From NCBI GenBank assembly GCA_026993355.1, contig JALWTX010000016.1:1-64000 (forward strand): DNA of 64,000 nt, given 5' to 3'. Every line of letters starts with the position of its first letter. The first letter of the stretch is position 1. The notes under the pieces were generated by a model that was given only the letters and a program-made list of their open reading frames with translations, had not been told where the DNA came from and did no database searches. Position numbers and translations under genes: made by a program. The DNA comes from Flavobacteriales bacterium. GTDB taxonomy: Bacteria; Bacteroidota; Bacteroidia; Flavobacteriales; Flavobacteriaceae. Shown here piece by piece: positions 8,006 through 16,319 of the stretch.

Positions 8006-8269
8006 TTTGAAATTGAATTTGATGGAAGAGATGGCGATTATTTGGTCTTTAGTAAGCGAAAATTACTTAAAACCAATAAAATTAAGATTATTTATAACCC
8101 CGGATTTGATGTTATTTATAATAAAATAAGTCTTGTACAATTAAAAAACAAATACCCAAAATTTTCATCTCTTCCTAATGATTACGATGGATAAGAAGGA
8201 CTTCAAGATATTCTAAAAGGCTATACTTCATTCATTGAATATTTATTCAATAATAATAAGTTTTTTTAA
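8003..8269 (+). pseudogene. Truncated gene with internal stop at island edge
   Basis: The frame reads FEIEFDGRDGDYLVFSKRK... to NDYDG, hits TAA at 8192-8194, then continues in frame with EGLQDILKGYTSFIEYLF and stops at 8267-8269. No ATG starts it; the frame opens after TGA at 7973 inside the repeat. It looks like a gene cut by the repeat rearrangement and later broken by a nonsense change. The family is not recognised. Bases 8270-8385 hold only a short hairpin (TTTGGC...GCCAAA). Confidence 0.5.
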
Positions 8270-8385
8270 TGCTCTCTTTGGCTAAAGGCCAAAGCCTGAT
8301 GGCCTCGTTTCATTTTTCATCAGTCACCCGCAATTTTTTAATATGGTATCAGCAATTTTTTGTAATTTTATCATAAAAATAAAAC

Positions 8386-9777
8386 ATGGAAGATATAAAC
8401 AGTTATTTGATACAAAATAAACAACGTCTTTTGGACGAACTTTTCGATTTGTTGCGTATTCCTTCTGTTAGTGCTGATCCGGCTTATGCAACTGATGTTG
8501 AATCGGCAGCCGAATTTATAAGGGACAAAATGACCCAAATGGGTTTGGATAATGTTTCTATCGAAGAAACGCCGGGTTACCCAATTGTATATGGCGAAAA
8601 GATAATAGATCCGGCATTGCCGACGGTTTTGGTTTATGGACATTATGATGTGCAGCCGGCAGATCCGCTCGAACTGTGGGAATCGGATCCTTTTGAGCCG
8701 GTGATAAAAAAAACTCCTATTCATCCTGATGGCGCCATATTTGCCCGGGGGGCTTCAGACGACAAAGGCCAAATGTTTATGCATTTAAAAGCCGTAGAAT
8801 ATTTATTAAATAAAAAAGCCCTGCCGGTCAATGTAAAATTTATGATTGAAGGGGAAGAGGAAGTCGGTTCGCCCAGTTTGGCTTGGTATGTTGCCCGCAA
8901 TCACGATAAGTTAAAAAATGATGTGATTATTATTTCGGATACAGGCATGGTGGCTAATGATGTGCCGGCCATTACCACAGGCTTGCGTGGGCTGGCTTAT
9001 GTCGAGGTCGAAGTAACCGGCCCCAACCGCGATTTGCACTCCGGATTGTATGGCGGTGCAGTAGCCAATCCGATCAATATTTTGGCCAAAATGATTGCCC
9101 AATTAACTGACGAGCAAAATCGAATAACTATACCCGGTTTTTATGATAAAGTCCGCGAATTATCACCTGAGGAAAGGGCTGCCATTGCCAAAACGCCTTT
9201 TGATTTGGAAGAATTTAAAAAAGATTTAGGCATAGAAGATGTGTACGGCGAAGCCGGTTATACCACTTTGGAACGCCAAAGTATCCGGCCTACCTTAGAT
9301 GTCAATGGTATTTGGGGGGGCTATACCGGTGAGGGGGCCAAAACGATTATTCCTTCAAAAGCCTTTGCCAAAATCAGTATGCGATTAGTGCCGGACCAAG
9401 ATCCGGATGAAATCCCGCAACTGTTCACCGATTATTTCAAAAAATTAGCCCCTAAAGGGGTTAAAGTTAAGGTGAAAAATTTACATGGTGGTCATCCTTA
9501 TGTTACGCCGACAGACAGTCCGGGATATAAGGCTGCAGCCAAAGCCATGAAACGTGCCTTTGGTAAAGAGCCGTTGCCTATTTATTCGGGAGGCAGTATT
9601 CCGATTGTCCCTTTGTTTGAGAAAGAATTAGGCTCAAAATCAATTTTGATGGGTTTTGGTCTTAATTCGGATGCCATTCATTCGCCAAATGAACATTTTG
9701 GAGTTTTTAATTATCTAAAAGGAATAGAAACGATTACTTATTTTTACAATTTTTATAACCAGCAAAAAAATAAATAA
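8386..9777 (+). CDS. M20-family metallodipeptidase
   Basis: Cytosolic zinc peptidase of the M20 family, of the dipeptidase subgroup related to carnosinase-like enzymes. The di-metal motifs are in order: YGHYDVQP near 86 (His and Asp), ARGASDDKGQ near 120 (bridging Asp), EGEEEVGSP near 155 (catalytic Glu and metal Glu), SDTGM near 183 and SDAIHSPNEH near 440. A dimerisation domain lies between. At 463 residues it is full length. It hydrolyses dipeptides or small peptides; the exact substrate cannot be read. The next gene follows after 2 bp, so the two are co-transcribed. Base composition here is clearly richer in G+C than the island to the left. Confidence 0.92.
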   Translation: MEDINSYLIQNKQRLLDELFDLLRIPSVSADPAYATDVESAAEFIRDKMTQMGLDNVSIEETPGYPIVYGEKIIDPALPTVLVYGHYDVQPADPLELWESDPFEPVIKKTPIHPDGAIFARGASDDKGQMFMHLKAVEYLLNKKALPVNVKFMIEGEEEVGSPSLAWYVARNHDKLKNDVIIISDTGMVANDVPAITTGLRGLAYVEVEVTGPNRDLHSGLYGGAVANPINILAKMIAQLTDEQNRITIPGFYDKVRELSPEERAAIAKTPFDLEEFKKDLGIEDVYGEAGYTTLERQSIRPTLDVNGIWGGYTGEGAKTIIPSKAFAKISMRLVPDQDPDEIPQLFTDYFKKLAPKGVKVKVKNLHGGHPYVTPTDSPGYKAAAKAMKRAFGKEPLPIYSGGSIPIVPLFEKELGSKSILMGFGLNSDAIHSPNEHFGVFNYLKGIETITYFYNFYNQQKNK

Positions 9778-9779
9778 AC

Positions 9780-10217
9780 ATGGGAATTATAGACGCTTAC
9801 GAAAACGCCGAATTTAAAAACAGAATTTCTGTTTTAGCCACTTTGATAAAATTATCTTTGGTTGATGGCGTTTTAGATAAAAACGAAATGAAAATTATAG
9901 CCAAAGTGGCTCGTCAATACGGCTTGTTAGACCCGGATGATCTGACCTATATTTTAAAAAATTACGAAAAATATAGCTTAGAACCAACCTATAATTACGA
10001 TGAACGTATTGAACAATTATATTACTTAACCAAAATAATCTATGCCGATGGACATATAGATAAAAATGAATTGAAGATTTTAAAAAATGCCATTGTTGCT
10101 TTGGGATTTCCGCCACAAAATGTGGATAAAATTTATGAAACAGCCGTTGGCTTGATTGTCGATGAGGTAGAATTGGATGATTTTATAAAAGAAATAAAAA
10201 AGGTTAATAAAGTATAA
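9780..10217 (+). CDS. TerB-like (tellurite-resistance fold) protein
   Basis: A 145-residue helical protein with two repeated TerB-type helices: LIKLSLVDGVLDKNEMKII near 22-41 and LTKIIYADGHIDKNELKIL near 83-101. Each carries the D-G-x-[IL]-D-x-x-E pattern typical of TerB/DjlA-like metal-binding segments. No membrane part is visible. It sits 2 bp after the M20 peptidase gene and is followed by a shared terminator. Many such proteins have no link to tellurite, so the role is uncertain. Confidence 0.8.
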   Translation: MGIIDAYENAEFKNRISVLATLIKLSLVDGVLDKNEMKIIAKVARQYGLLDPDDLTYILKNYEKYSLEPTYNYDERIEQLYYLTKIIYADGHIDKNELKILKNAIVALGFPPQNVDKIYETAVGLIVDEVELDDFIKEIKKVNKV

Positions 10218-10249
10218 ATACAAAGAAGCATAACAATATTAGTTTTATT

Positions 10250-10280
10250 ATATAGGCTGTCTCAAAAGGGCAGCCTATAT
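10250..10280. terminator. Bidirectional terminator between convergent genes
   Basis: The stem ATATAGGCTG / CAGCCTATAT with an 11-base loop lies between the TerB-like gene (plus) and the Ig-like lipoprotein gene (minus). A/T-rich flanks on both sides fit termination of both. Confidence 0.75.
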
Positions 10281-10286
10281 TAATAT

Positions 10287-11843
10287 TTATTTCAAATTAT
10301 AAGTTTGATTTATTTCCCAATTGGCCCGTATTTCAATTGGTTGAGAAGGGCTAAAAATGGGTTCGGGCAATAGATGCTTTAGATAATTACCACTATCCCA
10401 ACGCTTGTTTTTATTCAAATCGCTGATAATCCGTAAATCATATTTTCCCGGTAATAAATAAGGTATCTCAAAATCCGGTTTGGTTTGGGTTTCCGTTCGT
10501 TTTATTACTTTGCCATTCTTCAATACCTCTATAAAAACAGGTAATTCTTGGTTTGTTTTTAAATGAACTTTTAAAGTGCCGAATTTATCTAATGACAAAA
10601 TTTTAAAACTGGATTTGATGCTATCCTTATTTTTGGTCTTTAACAAACCTGTAACGGCAGCGGGTAATAAGTCTAAATGGTAAGTTTTGCCGGGTTGTGG
10701 GGCAAAAGAAAGAAATATTTTTCCTTGATGTACATATGATTTAAAAGGAATAGAGATGCTGTCAGTCAATAAATGTGCTTTGCTGATATCCATTTTTATA
10801 AGCGGTTCATTGGCTTTTATGTAAATGCTGTCTATGGGACTAAACTTGGTTTGGGTTGGCATTGATACCATTAACGAATCTTCTTTTTCGGAACGTTTAC
10901 GCCGGTAAAATTTGAATCTGCGACCATTTTTTACATGAAACTTTAAACTGTCTGATGGGGAGAGGTACCAGATGTCAGCTTTCTTGTTTTTGTTAGACAT
11001 AAAAAAGTTTTGGACAGGCATGTCCCATTTTATTTGTAAACTATCCGGTGCACCTTCATATTTTATATAAAAATGATTCCGGCTAAGCTGTTCAATCTTG
11101 TCAATGCTAAAACGCGGATATTCTTTAAAAACCATGATATTATAAATAGAATCTGAGGGGACATTTATGGCTTGTGGCCAAAAACCGATGCCTTCTTTCC
11201 CCGGTTGGTATTTATAATCGCTATTTTGATCTGCCAGTGCAATGAGTCTATAACGACCCTTTTTTAAATGCGTAAATTTGAATTGGCCTTTATCGTTTGC
11301 CATGGCAATATAGTACGGCTTTTGGGTGTAAACCATTGAATCTTTGAAATGGGCATCGGGATATAAACCGAGCATGATTTTTTTGGGTGGTTTAGCAAAA
11401 TGCAAGGCTGTAGCATGCCCCGACAAACTTAGACTATCAATCTGTTGACCTGTCGAAAAAACCAATTGAAAATTTGGCAAGATGTTCCCTTCATTATAAT
11501 CAGCAATGCTTTCACCAAAGTTTATTAAATAGGTCGTGTCAGGTTGTAAACTATCGTGAAAAATAATTTTTATGGTTTTTGAGGCAATGCCGGCAGGTTT
11601 TATAAGTGGTTGATGTACTAAAGGTGGTGAAATTAAAATATTTTTTTGTGGTTCTTTTAAGGTTACATATTCATTAAAATGCAATTCTATTTGCCGTCCC
11701 TTAAAATTTGTGGCATTGTTTTCGGGTATGCTCTTTATTAACTTAGGTGGCTCGGTGTCTTTAGGGCCGCCGGTTGGTCGTCCTACTCTGGCACAAGCGG
11801 TAATCATTATCAAAATGAACGGAAAAACACGGTATTTATTCAT
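10287..11843 (-). CDS. Ig-like-domain lipoprotein, surface or periplasmic
   Basis: A 518-residue predicted lipoprotein: hydrophobic N-terminus then lipobox-like MITAC at 13-17. The mature start RVGRPTGGPKDTEPPKLIKS is the hallmark of a widespread Bacteroidota family with an SbsA-type bacterial Ig-like domain (Big_5) at about 30-135. The middle part has beta-rich repeats, and a C-terminal segment (YLLPGKYDLRIISDLNKNKRWDSG near 470) resembles a carboxypeptidase-regulatory-like fold. The function of the family is unknown. It is transcribed alone, divergent from the next gene and convergent with the TerB-like gene. Confidence 0.8.
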   Translation of the reverse strand: MNKYRVFPFILIMITACARVGRPTGGPKDTEPPKLIKSIPENNATNFKGRQIELHFNEYVTLKEPQKNILISPPLVHQPLIKPAGIASKTIKIIFHDSLQPDTTYLINFGESIADYNEGNILPNFQLVFSTGQQIDSLSLSGHATALHFAKPPKKIMLGLYPDAHFKDSMVYTQKPYYIAMANDKGQFKFTHLKKGRYRLIALADQNSDYKYQPGKEGIGFWPQAINVPSDSIYNIMVFKEYPRFSIDKIEQLSRNHFYIKYEGAPDSLQIKWDMPVQNFFMSNKNKKADIWYLSPSDSLKFHVKNGRRFKFYRRKRSEKEDSLMVSMPTQTKFSPIDSIYIKANEPLIKMDISKAHLLTDSISIPFKSYVHQGKIFLSFAPQPGKTYHLDLLPAAVTGLLKTKNKDSIKSSFKILSLDKFGTLKVHLKTNQELPVFIEVLKNGKVIKRTETQTKPDFEIPYLLPGKYDLRIISDLNKNKRWDSGNYLKHLLPEPIFSPSQPIEIRANWEINQTYNLK

Positions 11844-11913
11844 AAAAAAAATTTAGGGTAAAGTTATAAAAAAACGCTTTAGTTGCCGTTAATATTATTG
11901 TTGGGATAATTTG

Positions 11914-11921
11914 TATCTTTG
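11914..11921 (+). promoter_or_regulatory. TAnnTTTG -7 element
   Basis: TATCTTTG matches the Bacteroidota -7 consensus and lies 14 bp before the ATG at 11936. No convincing upstream TTTG at the usual spacing. Confidence 0.5.
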
Positions 11922-11935
11922 TTTAAAATCTTTTT

Positions 11936-12274
11936 ATGGAACGGCTTCACAATGTAATTAATATACCGGCTGTAAGCTGGAAAGAAATTAACCGGCAATT
12001 TTCAAAAGATTTGAATATGTCGGGAATTGATCACGAAGCCTTTCTTAAAGTAGAAACCCCTGAAGCCTTTCTCACCTTATTTAAAAGTTTAATAATGGAT
12101 CTTATCAGCTATCATTCCGAAGATTTTAATAAGCTGATGTATCGCATCGATGTTCCTGAAAGAGAAATGGTCAAAATTATTGAGACTTCATTTGATCAAG
12201 TCGTAGAACAAACTTGCTATCTTATTTTAAAACGTGAAGCGCAAAAGGTCATCTTCAGAAAGCAGTTTAAATAA
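11936..12274 (+). CDS. Conserved small cytosolic protein of unknown function
   Basis: A 112-residue soluble protein with mixed helix content and no signal peptide, membrane segment or cysteine cluster. I recognise no domain. The sequence (VSWKEINRQFSKDLNMSGIDHEAF...) looks like a real coding region with normal codon use for this genome, and a good -7 promoter element lies just upstream. It is divergent from the Ig-like lipoprotein gene and upstream of the molybdenum cofactor operon, but its own promoter and a 57-bp gap to the ModE-like operator argue for a separate unit. Confidence 0.65.
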   Translation: MERLHNVINIPAVSWKEINRQFSKDLNMSGIDHEAFLKVETPEAFLTLFKSLIMDLISYHSEDFNKLMYRIDVPEREMVKIIETSFDQVVEQTCYLILKREAQKVIFRKQFK

Positions 12275-12330
12275 CTTTTTGACCAATTATTAAATTTAAT
12301 GATTTTTATCAATTAAAATTTAAAGGCTAG

Positions 12331-12356
12331 TCGTTATGTTTGCTTACACATAACGA
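12331..12356. promoter_or_regulatory. ModE-type operator overlapping -7 promoter element
   Basis: The palindrome CGTTATGT-N8-ACATAACG (12332-12355; 9-bp arms counting the outer T/A pair) has the same half-sites and spacing as the known E. coli ModE box (CGTTATAT-N8-ACATAACG). TATGTTTG at 12335-12342 is a perfect TAnnTTTG -7 element inside it. It lies 8 bp before moeA ATG 12364, and a ModE-like regulator gene is second in the operon. Molybdate-linked repression by promoter occlusion is the natural reading. Confidence 0.8.
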
Positions 12357-12363
12357 TAAAAAT

Positions 12364-13548
12364 ATGGCTATGATTTCTGTTGAGGAAGCTTTAAATTACA
12401 TAGATGCGGCAAAAGTAAATTTAGAGACCGGAAAAATTCCTTTGTCGGCGAGTTTAAATAAAATTTTAGCAGCAGATGTTATTTCTCCTATAAATATGCC
12501 GCCTTTTCGTCAGTCGGCAGTTGACGGTTATGCTGTCTGTTTCAACGGTTCATTAACCTACCGGCTGATGGCAGAAGCCAAGGCCGGCGATGCCATTAGC
12601 CGGTCTTTGAATAGTGGTGAAGCCATGCGTATTTTTACCGGCGCCATGGTGCCGGAAGGTGCTGATACGATAGTGCCTCAAGAGGATATAGAAAAAGAAA
12701 ATACCGTTATAAAACTGACCAAAAAGATACCAAAACAAGCTAATATACGTCCGTTAGGTGAACAGGTACAAGAAGGCGACAGGGTTTTAACCACCGGGCA
12801 AAAATTGACGCCTGCCACTATCGGCTTTTTAGCCGGATTGGGCATAACCGAAGTTTCGGTTTTTAAGACGCCTAAAGTGTCCGTTGTTGTAACGGGCAAC
12901 GAATTACAAAAGCCGGGGACAGAGCTGCAAAAAGGAAAAATTTATGAAAGTAACGGCCTTATGTTGGCCATGGCTTTGCAAAATATGGATGTTACATCTA
13001 TCAATAAATTTAGTGTAAAAGACAATTTTACAGCGACCAAGGACACATTAAATAAAGCTATGGATGGAAGTGATCTAATGCTTGTTTCAGGTGGTATATC
13101 TGTCGGTGATTATGATTTTGTAAAGCAAGCTTTAAAAGAAAATGGCGTAGAAGAAATTTTTTATAAAGTTTGGCAAAAACCCGGTAAACCATTATGGTTT
13201 GGCAAAAAGGGAAATAAATATGTATTTGCCTTACCGGGCAATCCGGCTTCTGCTCTGACAAGTTTTTATGTTTATGTATGGCCATTGTTACATAAAATGA
13301 AAGGCTATATAAGTGGACATTTGCCCCGGGTAAAAGGCGTTAGTCTGCATGATTTTCCGAATAAAAAAGGAAAAGCTTTGTTTTTAAAAGCTTACTTAAA
13401 TCCTGATCAAAAATTGGAAATATTAACAGGACAACAATCATCCATGTTGCGGTCATTTGCCAAGAGTAATGTCTTGGCTTATATTCCTGCGAATAGGAAT
13501 ATGATAAAAAAAGGTGATATAATTACCTGTATAAAATTGCCAGAATGA
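12364..13548 (+). CDS. moeA: Molybdopterin molybdenumtransferase MoeA
   Basis: Inserts molybdenum into adenylylated molybdopterin, the last step of cofactor synthesis. It shows the MoeA N-terminal pattern PPFRQSAVDGYAV near 44-58, GEAMRIFTGAMVPEGADTIVPQED near 85-108 and the MPT-binding core VVVTGNEL, YESNG, LVSGGISVGDYD and QKPGKPLWFG. LPGNPASALTSFYVYV and a C-terminal domain IV complete it. At 394 residues it is full length. I chose ATG 12364 because the upstream TTG at 12340 lies inside the ModE-like operator and promoter. The second ATG at 12370 is also possible. First gene of the operon; its stop overlaps the next start. Confidence 0.95.
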   Translation: MAMISVEEALNYIDAAKVNLETGKIPLSASLNKILAADVISPINMPPFRQSAVDGYAVCFNGSLTYRLMAEAKAGDAISRSLNSGEAMRIFTGAMVPEGADTIVPQEDIEKENTVIKLTKKIPKQANIRPLGEQVQEGDRVLTTGQKLTPATIGFLAGLGITEVSVFKTPKVSVVVTGNELQKPGTELQKGKIYESNGLMLAMALQNMDVTSINKFSVKDNFTATKDTLNKAMDGSDLMLVSGGISVGDYDFVKQALKENGVEEIFYKVWQKPGKPLWFGKKGNKYVFALPGNPASALTSFYVYVWPLLHKMKGYISGHLPRVKGVSLHDFPNKKGKALFLKAYLNPDQKLEILTGQQSSMLRSFAKSNVLAYIPANRNMIKKGDIITCIKLPE

Positions 13549-13874
13549 AAATAAAAAGTAGAATTTGGTTAGAAAAAGATGGGCATCCGGTATTGGGTTT
13601 TGGTCGCATCAAATTATTAAAAAAAATAGATGAAACCAAGTCAATCAATGCGGCGGCCAAAGAACTGAATATGTCGTACAGTAAGGCGTGGAAGTTAGTC
13701 CGTGATATCAATAAATATGTAAAAGAACCAGTTATTATCAAAAATATAGGCGGCAAAAATGGCGGTGGTACGGAATTAACATCTTATGGCAGAAACTTAA
13801 TTACGGTTTTTGAGGAAATAAATAAAAATTGTGAAATTTTTCTCCAAAAAGAACTTAAAAAAATGGATTTATGA
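13545..13874 (+). CDS. modE: ModE-like winged-helix regulator (N-terminal domain only)
   Basis: A 109-residue DNA-binding protein matching the ModE/LysR-type winged helix. It has a beta start (IKSRIWLEKDGHPVLGFGRIKLL), the helix-turn-helix SINAAAKELNMSYSKAWKLV near 34-53, and the wing GGKNGGGTELTSYG. E. coli ModE has about 260 residues with two molbindin domains that sense molybdate. These are absent here, as in other short ModE proteins. It lies within the Moco operon and a matching operator precedes moeA, so autoregulation is likely. How it senses molybdate, if it does, is not visible. Confidence 0.88.
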   Translation: MKIKSRIWLEKDGHPVLGFGRIKLLKKIDETKSINAAAKELNMSYSKAWKLVRDINKYVKEPVIIKNIGGKNGGGTELTSYGRNLITVFEEINKNCEIFLQKELKKMDL

Positions 13875-14617
13875 GCTTAGAGTTGCCGGTGTCAATAATT
13901 GTTTTTACGTTCCTGCTAATAGCAATTGCCTTTTTATATGCCAGTATAGGGCATGGTGGTGCAAGTGGTTATATGGCTTTGATGGCTTTATTTTCTTTTC
14001 ACCCGGGTTTTATAAAACCGGCAGCTTTATTGCTCAATCTTTTTGTGGCAGGAACCGCTTTTTGGTTTTTTAAAAAAAATAAATATTTCAGTTGGCAGCT
14101 TTTTTATCCATTTGCCATTACATCGATACCGGCAGCTTTCATAGGTGGATATTTACGGATGAATGCACAACTGTATAAGTATTTATTAGCTTTCTTTCTT
14201 TTGATTGCCGTGCTTAAGATGTTGGTTTCTTCAGACAGAAAGAAAAAGAATACAAAACCTGTTCATGTTCTTTGGGCTTTGCTCATCGGCTTTGTCATAG
14301 GTTTATTTTCAGGAATGATTGGTATTGGCGGTGGCATCATTTTAAGTCCGGTTATTCTCCTATTGGCTTGGGGCAATATGAAAGAAGCGGCTGCTGTTTC
14401 CGCCTTATTTATTTTAGTTAATTCTGCGGCCGGTATAACGGGCTATTTGTTGCATCAAAACATTTGGCCTGCCCAATCTTTTTGGTTAGTACCATTTGCC
14501 TTATTGGGTGGAATTTTGGGCGCAAAATATGGCAGTTCTAAATTTTCAAATCGCACACTTAATGTTATTCTGTCGGTCGTGCTTTTAATGGCATCCGTAA
14601 AACTATTTTTATTATGA
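13871..14617 (+). CDS. TSUP-family (TauE/SafE) membrane transporter
   Basis: A 248-residue integral membrane protein with about eight helices in two related halves. The two glycine-rich motifs of the family are visible: SIGHGGASGYMAL near 26 and GMIGIGGGIILSPVILL near 150. TSUP members export or import sulfite, sulfoacetate or other small anions. The start overlaps the modE stop and the end overlaps moaD, so it is translationally coupled in the Moco operon. The link could reflect sulfite made or used by a molybdoenzyme, or anion movement for the cofactor. This is inference. Confidence 0.85.
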   Translation: MSLELPVSIIVFTFLLIAIAFLYASIGHGGASGYMALMALFSFHPGFIKPAALLLNLFVAGTAFWFFKKNKYFSWQLFYPFAITSIPAAFIGGYLRMNAQLYKYLLAFFLLIAVLKMLVSSDRKKKNTKPVHVLWALLIGFVIGLFSGMIGIGGGIILSPVILLLAWGNMKEAAAVSALFILVNSAAGITGYLLHQNIWPAQSFWLVPFALLGGILGAKYGSSKFSNRTLNVILSVVLLMASVKLFLL

Positions 14618-14850
14618 TAACTGTTAAACTGAAATATTTCGGTCAAATAGCCGAAAAAGCTGGTATAGATGAAGAGCAATTAACATTAGTCTCGCCAAAT
14701 TTAAATACTTTAATAAAGGACCTTAGTCAAAAATATGATTTAACCAAGCTTAATTTTAGTGTGGCCGTAAACCGGGCCCAAGTGACGACAAATGTAACCC
14801 TAAAAAATAACGACGAAGTGGCCCTGTTGCCACCTTTTGCCGGTGGATAA
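14614..14850 (+). CDS. moaD: Molybdopterin synthase small subunit MoaD
   Basis: A 78-residue ubiquitin-fold sulfur carrier ending in the required Gly-Gly (ALLPPFAGG). The C-terminal glycine is adenylylated and thiocarboxylated, then gives sulfur to precursor Z in the MoaE-MoaD complex. The N-terminal strand ITVKLKYFGQIAEKAG is typical. It overlaps the transporter stop (ATGA-type coupling) and is 3 bp ahead of moeB, its activating enzyme. Confidence 0.93.
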   Translation: MITVKLKYFGQIAEKAGIDEEQLTLVSPNLNTLIKDLSQKYDLTKLNFSVAVNRAQVTTNVTLKNNDEVALLPPFAGG

Positions 14851-14853
14851 GTT

Positions 14854-15900
14854 ATGAAACGATACGACAAACAAATAAAATTGAAACAAGTAGGACAGGA
14901 TGGCCAAAAGAAATTAGCCGATGCCAAAGTATTGATTGTTGGTGCCGGTGGTTTAGGAGCTGCTATTTTACCCTATCTGGCAAGTGCCGGAATAGGAAAA
15001 ATAGGGCTGATTGATGGCGATTGTGTCGATGAGACCAATTTGCACAGACAAATTATTTATACGGAAAAATCGGTCGGTCAATTTAAAGTAGAGGAAGCTG
15101 CTAAATATATCCAAAAATTGAACAGTCAAATAAAAGTGGAAGCCATAAAAGCTTATTTAACGGCGCAAAATGCTTTCATGATTATTAATAAATATGATTT
15201 GGTTGTTGATGCTACCGATAATATAAATGTCCGCTATCTGATCAATGATATCTGTGTAATGACGCATAAAGCTTTTGTATATGGGGCGGTACATAAATTT
15301 GAAGGACAAATTTCGGTGTTTAATTATAAAAACGGCCCAACTTATCGTTGTTTATTTCCGGAAAATAAGCAAGCTGCCGGTAGTTGTGAAGAGCTTGGCA
15401 TTTTAGGTCCAAATGTTGGTATAATAGGAACGCTCCAAGCCAATGAAGTCTTAAAAATAATATTAGAGACCGGTCAGGTTCTTTCGGGCAAACTGCTTCT
15501 TTATAATTTTTTAAACAACCAACAAACGCTTATTCATTTTAAGAAAAATGAACACGCAAATATAAATTGTCATTTTCATCAACAAGATTATGCTACTGCC
15601 AATAAAGGGATTTCAGCTGAAAAAGCCATTAAAGAAAACTTTATCTTAATTGACATTAGGGAAAAACAACCACAAGAACATGGCTCTCATTTATTGCATA
15701 TCCCATTTTCACAATTAAACCAAGCAGTAAGCCGCTTAGATGAAAATAAAAATTATGCCCTTTTTTGTCAAAAAGGAATAATAAGCCAACAGGCTGTTCA
15801 ACAATTAAGCAATTATAACTTAAATCTTTATTACATAACCGATAATGCAGATCGGATTTTAAATTTATGGCAACATGAAAAAGAAAAAAGTATTTATTAA
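14854..15900 (+). CDS. moeB: MoeB/ThiF-type adenylyltransferase with rhodanese-like C-terminus
   Basis: Activates the MoaD C-terminus with ATP and probably passes on sulfur. The N-terminal E1-like domain (1-240) has the nucleotide motif IVGAGGLGAAILPYLASAG near 29, DGDCVDETNLHRQ near 55-67 and DATDNINVRYLIND near 115. The C-terminal rhodanese-like domain (about 250-340) has LIDIREKQPQEHG and a loop cysteine in FCQKGIISQQA. The two CxxC pairs that bind zinc in E. coli MoeB are not seen: RCLFPE and INCHFH hold only single Cys. At 348 residues it is longer than plain MoeB because of the fusion. It might also serve thiamine synthesis. Confidence 0.9.
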   Translation: MKRYDKQIKLKQVGQDGQKKLADAKVLIVGAGGLGAAILPYLASAGIGKIGLIDGDCVDETNLHRQIIYTEKSVGQFKVEEAAKYIQKLNSQIKVEAIKAYLTAQNAFMIINKYDLVVDATDNINVRYLINDICVMTHKAFVYGAVHKFEGQISVFNYKNGPTYRCLFPENKQAAGSCEELGILGPNVGIIGTLQANEVLKIILETGQVLSGKLLLYNFLNNQQTLIHFKKNEHANINCHFHQQDYATANKGISAEKAIKENFILIDIREKQPQEHGSHLLHIPFSQLNQAVSRLDENKNYALFCQKGIISQQAVQQLSNYNLNLYYITDNADRILNLWQHEKEKSIY

Positions 15901-16309
15901 GGGGGCAATAACACCGGCTTTTATAACCGAAAAAATTGCCAAACACCACATCAAACATTCTATTGGCGCACACAATATTTTTTTGGGTCAAGTAAGGGCC
16001 GATCAAATAAACGGTAAGAAAGTAACGGCTATAAATTATTCATGCTATGAAGAAATGGCAGAAAAAAAACTGCACGAAATCCGTGAAAATGCCTTTGCAA
16101 AATATACGCTGTCTTGCATGCATATATACCACAGTATAGGAATCGTCAAGGCTGGCGAAATAGGCTTTGTCGTATTTGTGTCAGCCAAAAGACGCAAAGA
16201 AGTTTTTGAAGCGACTGAATATATCGTCAACCAAGTTAAAGAAAAGGTGCCCATTTTCGGTAAGGAAATTTTAGAAGACTACACACATCAATGGAAAATT
16301 AATCATTAA
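15875..16309 (+). CDS. moaE: Molybdopterin synthase large subunit MoaE
   Basis: Catalytic subunit that converts precursor Z to molybdopterin with MoaD. Diagnostic parts are the loop FLGQVRADQINGKKV near 36-50, INYSCYEEMAEKKL near 52, HSIGIVKAGEIGFVVFVSAKRRKEVFEA near 87-114 and the C-terminal VKEKVPIFGKEIL with the active-site lysines. The usual family form is HR in place of KR. At 144 residues it is normal. The start lies 26 bp inside moeB. Alternative in-frame starts are not better placed. Confidence 0.93.
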   Translation: MKKKKVFIKGAITPAFITEKIAKHHIKHSIGAHNIFLGQVRADQINGKKVTAINYSCYEEMAEKKLHEIRENAFAKYTLSCMHIYHSIGIVKAGEIGFVVFVSAKRRKEVFEATEYIVNQVKEKVPIFGKEILEDYTHQWKINH

Positions 16310-16319
16310 AACACGTATT

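Noticed and set aside
12280-12363. Molybdenum cofactor riboswitch upstream of moeA
   Set aside because: Only one 9-bp palindrome is present; the riboswitch is a much larger multi-stem RNA. The palindrome fits a ModE operator better.
12340-12363. Longer MoeA start at TTG 12340
   Set aside because: It lies in the operator and overlaps the -7 element, so it cannot be in the mRNA if that promoter is right.
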